From NCBI GenBank assembly GCA_946886245.1, contig CAMPIF010000019.1:1-19560 (forward strand): a stretch of 19,560 nt of DNA. Reading direction: 5' to 3'. Origin of the DNA: Ectopseudomonas composti. GTDB lineage: Bacteria > Pseudomonadota > Gammaproteobacteria > Pseudomonadales > Pseudomonadaceae. The translations under genes and the position numbers were made by a program. This document shows, piece after piece, positions 1 through 7,901 of this stretch. The notes under the pieces are model-generated. The model was not told the origin of the DNA and ran no database searches. It saw only the letters and a program-made list of their open reading frames with translations. Every line of letters begins with the position of its first letter. Position 1 is the first letter of the stretch.

Positions 1-305
1 GCGGCAAGCTGTTCGTCGAGCACGGCCAGGAAATCTACAACGGTCAGATCGTCGGCCTGAACAGCCGCGACAACGACCTGGGCGTCAATCCGACCAAGGG
101 CAAGAAGCTCGACAACATGCGTGCTTCGGGCAAGGACGAAACCATCGCCCTGGTACCGCCGGTTCGCTTCACCCTGGAGCAGGCTCTGGAGTTCATCCAG
201 GACGATGAATTGTGCGAAGTGACGCCGAAGTCGATCCGTCTGCGCAAGAAGATCCTCGACGAAGGCGAGCGCACCCGCGCTGCCAAGAAAGCCAACAAGG
301 CCTGA
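1..305 (+). CDS. typA: TypA/BipA translational GTPase, C-terminal fragment (5' end outside window)
   Basis: This is the last ~100 residues of the ribosome-associated GTPase TypA/BipA, an EF-G-like factor involved in ribosome assembly and stress adaptation. The reading frame is open from base 3 to a TGA at 303-305. It contains the family's C-terminal signature: [10 protein letters not shown], then [12 protein letters not shown], then the [18 protein letters not shown] segment and a basic tail ([10 protein letters not shown]). These match the C-terminal domain of E. coli BipA and of Pseudomonas TypA. The GTPase domain lies outside the window, so completeness cannot be judged. A strong intrinsic terminator follows 30 bp downstream. 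In P. aeruginosa PAO1 this gene (PA5117) is far from the gbc/sox genes found later in this window. Confidence 0.95.
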   Translation, partial: GKLFVEHGQEIYNGQIVGLNSRDNDLGVNPTKGKKLDNMRASGKDETIALVPPVRFTLEQALEFIQDDELCEVTPKSIRLRKKILDEGERTRAAKKANKA

Positions 306-334
306 CGCTTAGCGACTAGCCTCGGCTGAAAATG

Positions 335-369
335 AAAAGCCCCGCCAGAGCGATCTGGCGGGGCTTTTT
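335..369. terminator. Bidirectional rho-independent terminator after typA
   Basis: A perfect 12-bp GC-rich stem (338-349 with 354-365) closes on a GCGA tetraloop. It is flanked by AAAA on the left and TTTTT on the right, so it can end transcription from both directions. It sits between the converging typA gene and the minus-strand small genes. Confidence 0.9.
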
Positions 370-376
370 GTTTCGT

Positions 377-400
377 GTAGGAGCCCGCTTGCGGGCGATC
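377..400. repeat. REP-like element (GTAGGAGC type)
   Basis: GTAGGAGCCCGCTTGCGGGC followed by GAT has the layout of the dispersed Pseudomonas REP family: a GTAGGAGC head and a short stem (383-388 with 391-396) on a TT loop. A related element lies at 9115-9140 in the opposite orientation. The stretch 370-492 otherwise holds no recognisable gene. Confidence 0.6.
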
Positions 401-492
401 CTGCCGGTGCGATGCTGATAGGCCGTAGCATGGGCTGAGCGTATCGATACCCGGAAAGGCGATAGATCTAGCCCCCACAACAACTACATCTG

Positions 493-615
493 CTATGCCG
501 GTCTGCGCTCGCGTTCCTCCCGTTCGCGCTTCAGCTCGCGATATTCGCAATAGTGTTCATAGGCAGCTTTGGTCACGACCGCGAGGCCAATGGTGGCGAG
601 GATGTTTTTCAGCAT
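493..615 (-). CDS. 40-aa charged microprotein, unknown function
   Basis: A short open frame reads MLKNILATIGLAVVTKAAYE, continues HYCEYRELKREREERERRPA and stops at TAG (493-495). A GGAGAG ribosome site lies about 6 bp before the ATG. The first ~18 residues are hydrophobic, like a short membrane anchor or amphipathic helix. The last ~15 are almost all Arg/Glu/Lys and should form a charged helix. It lies 68 bp downstream of the secreted-protein gene on the same strand and could be its last operon member. I do not recognise a family. The good ribosome site and the non-random composition support a real gene; conservation is untested. Confidence 0.6.
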   Translation of the reverse strand: MLKNILATIGLAVVTKAAYEHYCEYRELKREREERERRPA

Positions 616-683
616 AAGACTCTCCAGTTATCGTCAGGCAGGATGGGCTTATTTCCATCCCATGCCTTTTTCCATTGCTGTTC

Positions 684-1145
684 CTACCATGCCGAACGAC
701 AGCTGTTTTCCGGGCCGAGTGGCGCTAGAACGTTGCTGATATTGGTTGTCGGCAGATTGATCGTGTGCCCTCCACCCACCAGTTGCAGCCGGTTGGCCTG
801 GCGCAGCGCTTGCCAGAACGCGGGAAAGTTGGCGCCACAAGCGCGGCAATCGGTGAAGAACGGATTGCTGTAATGCTCGCCGTCGACGATCACGTCGAAG
901 CCACGATCGCCAGACATCGCGCCTTCTTCCGAGCTGTACTGCTTGCCGGCGATGCTGGCATAGGCGCGCACGGCGCCATCTTCCTCATGGTCCGGGCAGG
1001 CAATGTTCAGCTCGTTGCCATTGCCGTCATCGACCAGGTGCTCGCTGACGCCCATGCCCCAGCCGGTGGTCCATTCATAGGTGCCGGCGCTGGCAGTGCT
1101 GCAGACGAGCAGGCTGCACAGCAGCCATGTGATCTTCCCTTGCAT
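684..1145 (-). CDS. Secreted 153-aa protein with four cysteines, unknown function
   Basis: The protein starts with a clear signal peptide: a Lys near the N-terminus, the hydrophobic core ITWLLCSLLVC, and a likely signal peptidase I site after STASA (residue 20). The mature ~133 residues hold four cysteines (C50, C100, C103, C149), which suggests two disulphides in the periplasm. The rest is acidic (HLVDDGNGNE, DHEED, SSEEG) with a patch rich in aromatic residues. A GGAGAG ribosome site lies 7 bp before the ATG at 1145. It follows the zinc-ribbon gene with a 25-bp gap, so the two are probably co-transcribed. I do not recognise a named family and assign no function. Confidence 0.75.
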   Translation of the reverse strand: MQGKITWLLCSLLVCSTASAGTYEWTTGWGMGVSEHLVDDGNGNELNIACPDHEEDGAVRAYASIAGKQYSSEEGAMSGDRGFDVIVDGEHYSNPFFTDCRACGANFPAFWQALRQANRLQLVGGGHTINLPTTNISNVLAPLGPENSCRSAW

Positions 1146-1170
1146 GATGTTTCTCTCCGTTGTGTTGGTG

Positions 1171-1383
1171 TCAGGTGTGGCGGGGGCGCAGAAAATCGCT
1201 CAGGCGCTTCTTCATGACTTCGCTGCGCTTCGCGAGCCGGCAGTCCAGGGCGTCGTTGTGGCACTTGGGGCAGGTGCTGTGCCAGTCGATGCCGATCATG
1301 AGGCAATCGCTCAATGGAATCGTGGTGCCTTGCCAGTTGCAGGCTGGGCAACGGAATGTGCGTGGCTGAGGGGGTATTGGCAT
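1171..1383 (-). CDS. Small zinc-ribbon protein (70 aa)
   Basis: The 70-residue protein has two CPxC knuckles, CPAC at 12-15 and CPKC at 38-41, spaced like a treble-clef or rubredoxin-like zinc ribbon that would bind one Zn ion. Two more cysteines are present (C27, C48). The C-terminus is basic (KRSEVMKKRLSDFLRPRHT). It is likely cytosolic. AAGGGAGA lies about 8 bp before the ATG at 1383. It is the first gene of a short minus-strand group and shares a divergent upstream region with the HEPN gene. Small zinc ribbons are often nucleic-acid or protein adaptors, but the sequence does not show a partner. Confidence 0.75.
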   Translation of the reverse strand: MPIPPQPRTFRCPACNWQGTTIPLSDCLMIGIDWHSTCPKCHNDALDCRLAKRSEVMKKRLSDFLRPRHT

Positions 1384-1426
1384 GAACGAGATCTCCCTTG
1401 CTCGGTATGGGAGGTACTCTGCGCCG

Positions 1427-1448
1427 GGGGCGCGACAGATTGTGTCGC
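1427..1448. promoter_or_regulatory. Candidate operator A: GCGACA-N5-TGTCGC inverted repeat
   Basis: GGGGCGCGACA, three variable bases, then TGTGTCG contains a perfect 6-bp inverted repeat, GCGACA (1432-1437) and TGTCGC (1443-1448). It lies in the 143-bp divergent gap between the zinc-ribbon and HEPN genes, about 79 bp before the HEPN start. The same 18 conserved bases with the same spacing recur at 9040-9060 upstream of the WYL regulator gene. Binding by the WYL protein is an inference. A dispersed repeat is the main alternative. Confidence 0.4.
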
Positions 1449-1526
1449 TGTTGTCGCGTAGCTGAAATCAGTGCCGCCTGTACGGCTTCCTTTGATATGG
1501 TTTGGCCATCAGTCAAAGGAGGCAGT

Positions 1527-2174
1527 ATGTGGTTTCAGGAACTCAAACAGCGCCATCGCCAGGAGCGTGACGCTCAGCACTCCAACCTGCGTTTGCGCAT
1601 ACATCGCGCCCTGAGCTGGCTCGACCGCGCCGAACAGGCCGACGATCTCGATGGCCGCTTCATCTTCCTGTGGATCGCCTTCAACGCGGCTTACGCCACC
1701 GAGATCGATGATCACCTGCGACTCTCCGAGCAGGAAACCTTCAAGGCCTTCCTGCAGAAGCTTTGCACGCTGGACAAGGCCAAGCGCATCGACGATCTGG
1801 TCTGGCAGGAGTTTTCCGGCAGCATCCGCGTCTTGCTGGACAACCCCTACGTGTTCCAGAGCTTTTGGGAGCACCAGAGCGGCAAGATTGATGAGGCTAC
1901 CTGGAAGAACCGTTTCGCCAGCGGTAAACGCGCGGCCCAGCAGGCGCTGGTCAGTGGCAACACGCCAGCATTGCTTGGTGTGCTATTCAACCGCCTGTAC
2001 ACCCTGCGCAACCAGCTCATCCATGGTGGCGCCACCTGGAACGGCTCAGTCAACCGCGACCAGCTACGCGATTGCACGAGCCTGCTGGGCAAGCTCGTGC
2101 CGCTGATTATCGAGCTGATAATGGACAACCCACAGACTCACTGGCCGGATGCCTGTTACCCAGTGGTGTCTTAA
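1527..2174 (+). CDS. HEPN-like protein with Rx4H motif (possible RNase)
   Basis: The 215-residue protein is all-helical by eye. Its N-terminal half carries WLDRAEQADDLDGRFIFLWI followed by AFNAAYA, typical of a family of HEPN-like proteins. The C-terminal half holds YTLRNQLIHGGATWN, where R161 and H166 form the Rx4H motif that is catalytic in HEPN ribonucleases and in many toxin and defence proteins. The start at 1527 is chosen over in-frame upstream starts because AAAGGAGG lies 5 bp before it. The gene converges on the dynamin operon with 18 bp between stop codons. Whether it cleaves RNA and whether it works with the dynamins is inference; it may be an inactive HEPN used for binding. I cannot name the exact subfamily (Apea-like is possible). 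Confidence 0.7.
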   Translation: MWFQELKQRHRQERDAQHSNLRLRIHRALSWLDRAEQADDLDGRFIFLWIAFNAAYATEIDDHLRLSEQETFKAFLQKLCTLDKAKRIDDLVWQEFSGSIRVLLDNPYVFQSFWEHQSGKIDEATWKNRFASGKRAAQQALVSGNTPALLGVLFNRLYTLRNQLIHGGATWNGSVNRDQLRDCTSLLGKLVPLIIELIMDNPQTHWPDACYPVVS

Positions 2175-2195
2175 ACGGGCTGCGTGCGGCGTTTA
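2172..2195. terminator. Small inverted repeat between converging HEPN and dynamin genes (weak terminator candidate)
   Basis: TAAACG (2172-2177) and CGTTTA (2190-2195) form a 6-bp inverted repeat around 12 GC-rich bases. The TAA stop codon of each converging gene forms the outer end of one arm. The stem is short and has no clear T-run, so termination is only possible. Confidence 0.25.
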
Positions 2196-3923
2196 GCGCG
2201 CAGCGCTCAGCACTGGCTCCAGCGTCTCGGTGATGGCTGCCTTAAAGCGCTTACGCAGGTCTTCGCACTGCTCGGCGTGCGCGCGCAAATCACTGCCTTC
2301 GTATTCGCGCTCAACACCCTGACACAGCTTGTCGCAGGCATCGTGCAGCGCCGAGCCGCCGGCTGCTAGGATGCGAATGCGGAAGTCCTGCAGACGCTGG
2401 CGTCCGTCCTTGCAACGCTCAAGATCAGCGCTGATTGCACGCTGGTAGCGGTCAAATACCTCATCGACGCGTGCCTGCAGGCGGCCGATCACGTCATCGC
2501 GACGATTGTGCTGGCGCAGAAACTCATCGAGGGTTTGCCCCGCGTGCTTGTACATCCGGCAGGTGCGCGAGGAGTAAGTGCACAGGCCGGCCACGTCGAT
2601 GCCGTGGCTGTCCAAAGTGAACTGCACCTGCTCCAGGATGGCGTCGTTGGAGCTTTCGGACTTCAGGTCGCACTGGTTCAGCACCACGTACAGCGATTGA
2701 CCGTACAGCCCGCTCTGCTCGATAAAGGCAAGGTCCGAGCTGCTCAGGGTGCCGTTGTTTTGCAGGCCCACCAGCCAGATCATGGCGCTGGCCCGGCCAA
2801 CCAACTGTTGAGCAACCCGGTAGTCGGCGCCCTGCGTCTGGCTGTTGCCCGGGTTGTAGCCGGGGGTGTCGATCAGGCACAGGTGCTCGAACAGGCTCCA
2901 GTCCATCGGCGCCTGCACGCTGATGTACGGCATGATCCGGCGCAGGTCAAAGCCAAAGCTTTCCAGATACTCGTGGCTTAGGGACGCGTACAGCTGCGGC
3001 GCCAAGGGCAGTGAGCCGCCGTTGCGCGCGTAGCCGCGAATCTGCGGCTGTTCTGCGCAGATCACATAGCTGGGCACCACTGTCACCGGGTTCATGCCTA
3101 CCGCCAGGGTCACCTGCGTGTCCTTGATGAAGCTGTTGATAAAGCGCGACTTGCCGCTGCTGTAGCCACCGGCGACGGCCACCAGGGTTTTGCCGTGCAC
3201 AGGCGGAAAATCGACGATCAGACGCAGCTCCCGAGCGATGGCCTGTAGCGCCAGTAGCGCGCCGGCATCATCGGGCAGCGATGACTCCTGGGCGACAAAG
3301 CGCTGATAGTCCTCATCGATCAGTTGGTGGAAGCGCACCAGGGCCGTGCTGGCGGCAGGCGCCAAGGCGAGCACCTGGCTGATCAGGTCGAACTTCTCCT
3401 TAAGAGTCAGGTGCTGATGGGTGATTTGCTCAAGGTTCTGATGCAGCCCGGCTTGCGAGGTGGCCCACTGTTCGTTGGCCTCCTGCAGTACGGCTATGCT
3501 TTGTTCCTTGGCTTTGAGGTCGTTTTCCAGCACGGCCACATGCGTATCCAGCGCACCGATGCGTTGCGCAGCGCTTACGCTCTGCGCGTGCAGCCGTGAT
3601 ACCGCTTCGCGCGCGTGTTCAAGGTCGGCTTGCGTCTGCTGGCATTGCTCGCGCAACGTTTCGGCGCGCTGCTCACAGGCCTGAGCGTGCTTGGCGGTGC
3701 GCGTTATTTGCTCAAGCTGGGCCTTTAGGTGCTGATCTTGCTGCTTAAGCTGCTCGTACTGAACGAGGCTTACTTCGTGCAGTTGCTGTGCGTCTTGGGC
3801 AAAGGCCTGCAAATGGGCGCTGATCTGTTGCGCCAGCGGCCGGCGGCGCCAGGTCCAAAATCGGCTCAGGCGCTCAAGCGCTGTCCACACCTGGTGAGGC
3901 AGCTCGGGGCGTTGAAGGGTCAA
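2193..3923 (-). CDS. Dynamin-like GTPase 3, N-terminal coiled coil then G domain (576 aa)
   Basis: This is a large GTPase of the bacterial dynamin-like type. Residues ~35-175 are a long Gln/Glu-rich coiled coil. The G domain follows, with P-loop GGYSSGKS (252-259), a candidate G2 Thr in NPVTVVPSY (~T281), G3 DTPG (352-355) and G4 NQCD (416-419). The final ~120 residues are helical and charged. It probably binds GTP and oligomerises with the other two GTPases on membranes. The gene starts at TTG (3923-3921), which overlaps the TGA stop of the preceding GTPase in TTGA, with GAGAG about 8 bp upstream. Translational coupling is therefore likely. The G domain lying centrally behind a coiled coil differs from its two neighbours. 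Confidence 0.85.
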   Translation of the reverse strand: MTLQRPELPHQVWTALERLSRFWTWRRRPLAQQISAHLQAFAQDAQQLHEVSLVQYEQLKQQDQHLKAQLEQITRTAKHAQACEQRAETLREQCQQTQADLEHAREAVSRLHAQSVSAAQRIGALDTHVAVLENDLKAKEQSIAVLQEANEQWATSQAGLHQNLEQITHQHLTLKEKFDLISQVLALAPAASTALVRFHQLIDEDYQRFVAQESSLPDDAGALLALQAIARELRLIVDFPPVHGKTLVAVAGGYSSGKSRFINSFIKDTQVTLAVGMNPVTVVPSYVICAEQPQIRGYARNGGSLPLAPQLYASLSHEYLESFGFDLRRIMPYISVQAPMDWSLFEHLCLIDTPGYNPGNSQTQGADYRVAQQLVGRASAMIWLVGLQNNGTLSSSDLAFIEQSGLYGQSLYVVLNQCDLKSESSNDAILEQVQFTLDSHGIDVAGLCTYSSRTCRMYKHAGQTLDEFLRQHNRRDDVIGRLQARVDEVFDRYQRAISADLERCKDGRQRLQDFRIRILAAGGSALHDACDKLCQGVEREYEGSDLRAHAEQCEDLRKRFKAAITETLEPVLSAAR

Positions 3924-6142
3924 TCGCGTAACTCTCGTTGAAGAAGATTAAGGCGCTCTAAGGTCTGCGCCGCGTTGCTGGTCTGCTCATTCAGGGCGTT
4001 GATTTGCGCCGTTAGCGCCTGAACCAATGGGCGGGCGATGTCCACATCCAGGCTGGCTTTTAGTCGGCTCTGGTAGCTGCGGAATTTGCGCGTCATGGTA
4101 TTGGGCAGCGCTTCAGCAAAGTCACGGGCCGTGTCGAGATAATCCTCGGCCGGCCGGCCGTTGAGCGTACCTTGCGGGCGCAGCTCGCGCGGCACCGACA
4201 GACCCAGATCCAGCGATGTACTGTCCAGACTCTGAACCGTCTCGCGGATGGCGCGGGCGATCAGGTTGGCGTCGCTGTCCTCGCCCAGTACGCGATGCAT
4301 GGCCGGCGCCAGATGCTCACCCAGGGCCTTGTCCAGACCTGCCCGGGCGCCGCCACTGACGCGTGTCAGCAGACCTTCCATGCTCAGGATAAAACCGTCC
4401 AAGGCGCTGTGGATCTGCGCAGTGGCGACTTGCAGCTCTTGGCTTTGCTCGGCGCGCCGGCCACCATCCCAGAGTTTGCGGGCAACCCAGTTCAACGCGC
4501 CGGACTTGTTCACCAGAGTCTGTTTAAGGGTGTGTTCATAGGCCTGTTCGATGCGTTGCTCAGAGGCTAGAGTCGCCTGCTTGAGGTCGCCGATCAGCTC
4601 ACGTTCCAGGCGCGCCAAATAGTCCTGCCGGCAGCGCTCGTAGACCAGGCCGACCTCGTAAGCCAGGTTTTCCTGGCGGGCTTGCAGGGCCTCGAGTTGC
4701 TGGCGCAACTGGCCAATATCGGTGGTGGTGACCAGCGCAATTTGCGTCGTCACCCAGCGCGCCAGCGCTTGCTCAAACAGGCGAAGGCTGTCCTGCTTGC
4801 GTTCCAGCAGCAGCGCGACCTTGGCCTGGGCAATTTCGTGCTTGCGCGCACGCACCTGCTCAAGGCGCTGACGGATGGGGGCAATGTTGGAAACCTTGGC
4901 CAGGCTGACCAGGCTGGCCTGAGGGTTGGCGAGGTCAAAGTAGTCCGGGTAGCTCTCGACCAGGTTGGTCCAGGCCGTTTGCTCGTCATCGCCCCATTGC
5001 TCAAGCGGCAGCGACAGGCTGTTTTCCAGGGTCAGGCAAATGCCGGCGCTGTGGATCACGCCGTCTTGGGCCGAGCGCAGCAGCGCCTCGAACACCTCTC
5101 GGGCTTCGGGCGCGTTGCCCATCAGTTGGCGCAGCTGGCCGTCGGCGCGCTTACCCAGGTTCTGGCTGATGTTGAGTAACGCGTCGTCCAGGCGCGCGCG
5201 CTTTTCGCTGTCGTGCAGTTGCGAGTCGACTTGGCTGGCGATCAGCACCAACTCCTGCACGCCTTCTTTAACGGTGATGCGGTTGAGCAGCGCCTGGTCG
5301 CTGTGATCGAGAAACTGCCCGGCCGGGCTGACCACAAACACCACGTCGCACTCTTTGAGCAGGGCGATGGTGCGCTCCTCGCGCGAGAGCACCGGGTCAT
5401 TGGTTCCGGGGGTATCGATCACGCGGATATCGCGCAGCGCCGGCAGCGGCATAAATACGTGCACGATCTTGGTAAAGGGAGTGTGTGCGCCGCTGGCGCT
5501 GACGTAGTGCTGCAGCAGCTCGACCAACTGCTCGGGGCTGCTGGCCTCAAGGCGTTGGCCGCGCTGCCCCGGAGCCCGCCCGTCGGCCATCAGCACAGCC
5601 TGCTCTTTTGCCGCGGCCAGTGCTGGGATCTCGCTCATTTGCATCTTGGCCTGACGCTCGGCCTGACGTCGGATTTCGTCGGGCTGAACGGGGCGGCCTG
5701 ACTGCTCAAAGCGTTTTAGCAGCTCAGTTTGCAGGCGCGTCTGGCGCTCAGCCAACTGCTGATCGTACTGGCGGGCCAGGGTTTGGATCAGCTCGATGTC
5801 CTCATCGCTGAAGCACTCGACTTCGGCGCAAAACTGCTCGCCGTAGCTGAGCGTAGTCAATGCCGCGGTCATGGGTGTGGCAGCTTTGGGCAGCACCGCG
5901 CGCCCGTCGAAGAACAGGGCGTTGAGCAGGGACGATTTTCCGGCCTTAACCCGCCCGACAAAGCCAATGTTCAGAAGGCGCTCGCGCGTGGTTAGAGAGT
6001 CCAGCGCCTGGCTGAGCTGATGCGGGGGATCGATGCCATGCTCGCGCCTAAGCGACTCGAGCTGATTGCTCAGCAGGTCGCCGTAGCGCTCACACAGGGT
6101 GTTTAGGCGGTGGCTGTAATCGATCAGCGTTTGGGCGTCCAA
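3920..6142 (-). CDS. Dynamin-like GTPase 2 (740 aa), with helical insert in G domain
   Basis: This is the largest of the three GTPases. After a ~50-residue helical lead, the G domain has P-loop GRVKAGKS (63-70), G2 region KAATPMTA with a Thr near 89-92, G3 DTPG (243-246) and a degenerate G4, SQVD (303-306), in place of N/TKxD. About 120 residues between G2 and G3 are charged and helical (for example RRQAERQAKMQMSE) and look like an inserted coiled coil. The C-terminal ~400 residues are helical stalk-like sequence. The likely start is TTG at 6142, because GCGGAGG lies 7-8 bp upstream and the previous gene's TGA ends 1 bp before it. Function on membranes is inferred from the family. Confidence 0.85.
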   Translation of the reverse strand: MDAQTLIDYSHRLNTLCERYGDLLSNQLESLRREHGIDPPHQLSQALDSLTTRERLLNIGFVGRVKAGKSSLLNALFFDGRAVLPKAATPMTAALTTLSYGEQFCAEVECFSDEDIELIQTLARQYDQQLAERQTRLQTELLKRFEQSGRPVQPDEIRRQAERQAKMQMSEIPALAAAKEQAVLMADGRAPGQRGQRLEASSPEQLVELLQHYVSASGAHTPFTKIVHVFMPLPALRDIRVIDTPGTNDPVLSREERTIALLKECDVVFVVSPAGQFLDHSDQALLNRITVKEGVQELVLIASQVDSQLHDSEKRARLDDALLNISQNLGKRADGQLRQLMGNAPEAREVFEALLRSAQDGVIHSAGICLTLENSLSLPLEQWGDDEQTAWTNLVESYPDYFDLANPQASLVSLAKVSNIAPIRQRLEQVRARKHEIAQAKVALLLERKQDSLRLFEQALARWVTTQIALVTTTDIGQLRQQLEALQARQENLAYEVGLVYERCRQDYLARLERELIGDLKQATLASEQRIEQAYEHTLKQTLVNKSGALNWVARKLWDGGRRAEQSQELQVATAQIHSALDGFILSMEGLLTRVSGGARAGLDKALGEHLAPAMHRVLGEDSDANLIARAIRETVQSLDSTSLDLGLSVPRELRPQGTLNGRPAEDYLDTARDFAEALPNTMTRKFRSYQSRLKASLDVDIARPLVQALTAQINALNEQTSNAAQTLERLNLLQRELRD

Positions 6143-6143
6143 C

Positions 6144-7847
6144 TCAGGCCTCCGCGTACAGGTATTGGGTGGCCAGGACTTTGGTCTGGCTCAGTTGCTC
6201 TTCGAGCTGCGCCAGTCTGGCCGCTGTTTGCGCCTGGTTGTCCTCGCTCTGCTGGCGGTAGCTGTTGATCACCTCCTGCTGCTGGGTGATCTGCAGTTCA
6301 AAGCCTTGGTTGACGCGCTCAAGCATCAGCGTGAGCTGCTCGTTCAGAATGACCGGCAGTCGGCTGCGCAGCTCGGCGCGGATGTTGGGGAACACCTCGC
6401 CGATGAGGCGGTTACGCACCTGTTGCTGCGCGCTGTTGCCGTTGATCATGCGCAGGATCTCGGGCAGGAAGATGATTGCCAGCTCCAGCACTGGCGCGAC
6501 CACCGAGGTGGTGACCGCCAGGGTCACGGACAGCCCCTTGTACAGGCGCCCGATCTTCTCCATTTTCTCGGTGTGTGCGGCCAGGCGCGTGGACCAGTCG
6601 CTGAGCATCTCGTTGGTTTTGGTCAGTGACTTCTGCACGCGTTCACTCAGATCCTTGACCCAGTCATCGCCCAAGGCCTCAACGGTGACATCGGAGGACA
6701 GGTTCTGCGTGAGATCCTCGATCATGCTGCTCGACAGCTCCTCGACCTCGCGTTGAATGCTGCGCCCCAGGCTGCCTCGCACCACTTCGCTTACGTTGTT
6801 GTTCAGAAGCCCCGGCGCTGGAGGGACGATCATGGTGATGGCACATAGTTCATCGAGCGCCTGGTTCAGGTCCTGATCCAGCGTACGTAGGCAGCGATCA
6901 AGCAGGCGCGGGGAGTAACGTTGTTCGATCTGCGCGAGCATGTCGGCCTTATGATCAAGGATGCTTTGTAAGGTCAGCTCGAGCGCGCGCAACTGCTCGT
7001 CGGACTCACTGCTGTCTTGTTTGATCGCTTTGATGGCCAGGTTGAGCTGGTGGATCAGGCTGTGGTGCTGGCTTTTCAGGTCGTCTAAGAACAGGCGCTC
7101 GATAATGCCGTTGGCGTCGATCGCTTTAAGTGCATTGGCAAACGCGCTGACATCCTTGCGGCTAACTGGCAGGCAGGCGCCCGGTGCGTCGAAAAACAGC
7201 TGCAGCTGATGATCAATGTGGGCTCGTACCTCCTGCACTTTCTCGCTTGAGCGCAGGTCGCATTTGCTTAGCACAAAGGTGAAGTTGCCGCCGTAGGCTT
7301 TAACGTCGTCGAGCCTACGCACCATCGATTGGGTCAGGGTGCCTTCTTCAATGGAGGTCACCACGACGAAGTGAACGCCGCGCGGCAGGTAAAAGGCGAT
7401 GGCTTTGTTGTGGTTCTCAATCGAGGAGCCATAACCGGGCATGTCCACCAGCACCAGCGGAGCCAGTTGCTTGAGCAGGTCGCTGTTGAGGTACAGCTGC
7501 AGGTGGCTGAGCTCGCTGGCGAGTTGGTTGATGGTGGCCAGCGCCTCCACCGGCAAGCGCTCCTCGCGTCCGTCTAAGTGCAGCGCCAGCAGGTACGGCT
7601 CGGGCGAGTAGCGCAGCTCGGTGGCCAGTTCGGTTTCCGGCAGCAGGTCCACCGGCAGCACCGATTGGTCAATCAGGTAATTGAGCAGCGAGCTTTTGCC
7701 CGCGCTGAAGCTGCCGATCACCGGCACCAAAAGCTCGGTTTCGCTCAGGCGCGGTAGCCACTTAGGATCCACGGTAAGCGTGGATGATGCAAACAAGTCG
7801 GTCAGAGCGTGCACGTATTGTGCGTAATGTTTCTGACGTTCGAGCAT
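6144..7847 (-). CDS. Dynamin-like GTPase 1 (567 aa), with hydrophobic paddle segment
   Basis: The G domain is at the N-terminus: P-loop GSFSAGKS (45-52), G2 Thr within LLPETELATE (T72 or T76), G3 DMPG (135-138) and G4 SKCD (194-197). A helical middle region follows. Then comes a hydrophobic stretch at ~437-466 (LSVTLAVTTSVVAPVLELAI and onward), which resembles the membrane paddle of bacterial dynamin-like proteins. The C-terminus is a coiled coil (~520-560). It is the only one of the three with an obvious membrane segment, so it may anchor the complex. The start is ATG at 7847 with GGAGAG upstream. It lies 54 bp after the WYL gene on the same strand and 1 bp before GTPase 2. LeoA-type dynamins are the nearest concept; the exact subfamily is unknown. 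Confidence 0.87.
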   Translation of the reverse strand: MLERQKHYAQYVHALTDLFASSTLTVDPKWLPRLSETELLVPVIGSFSAGKSSLLNYLIDQSVLPVDLLPETELATELRYSPEPYLLALHLDGREERLPVEALATINQLASELSHLQLYLNSDLLKQLAPLVLVDMPGYGSSIENHNKAIAFYLPRGVHFVVVTSIEEGTLTQSMVRRLDDVKAYGGNFTFVLSKCDLRSSEKVQEVRAHIDHQLQLFFDAPGACLPVSRKDVSAFANALKAIDANGIIERLFLDDLKSQHHSLIHQLNLAIKAIKQDSSESDEQLRALELTLQSILDHKADMLAQIEQRYSPRLLDRCLRTLDQDLNQALDELCAITMIVPPAPGLLNNNVSEVVRGSLGRSIQREVEELSSSMIEDLTQNLSSDVTVEALGDDWVKDLSERVQKSLTKTNEMLSDWSTRLAAHTEKMEKIGRLYKGLSVTLAVTTSVVAPVLELAIIFLPEILRMINGNSAQQQVRNRLIGEVFPNIRAELRSRLPVILNEQLTLMLERVNQGFELQITQQQEVINSYRQQSEDNQAQTAARLAQLEEQLSQTKVLATQYLYAEA

Positions 7848-7901
7848 GGGGTGTCTCTCCGAGTGGGGTACAGGCGTCGGGTGATGCGTGCAGGCAATGG
7901 G

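Noticed and set aside
1398..1526. N-terminal extension of the HEPN protein
   Set aside because: The AAAGGAGG site directly before 1527 marks the start, and the extension would cover the operator-like motif.
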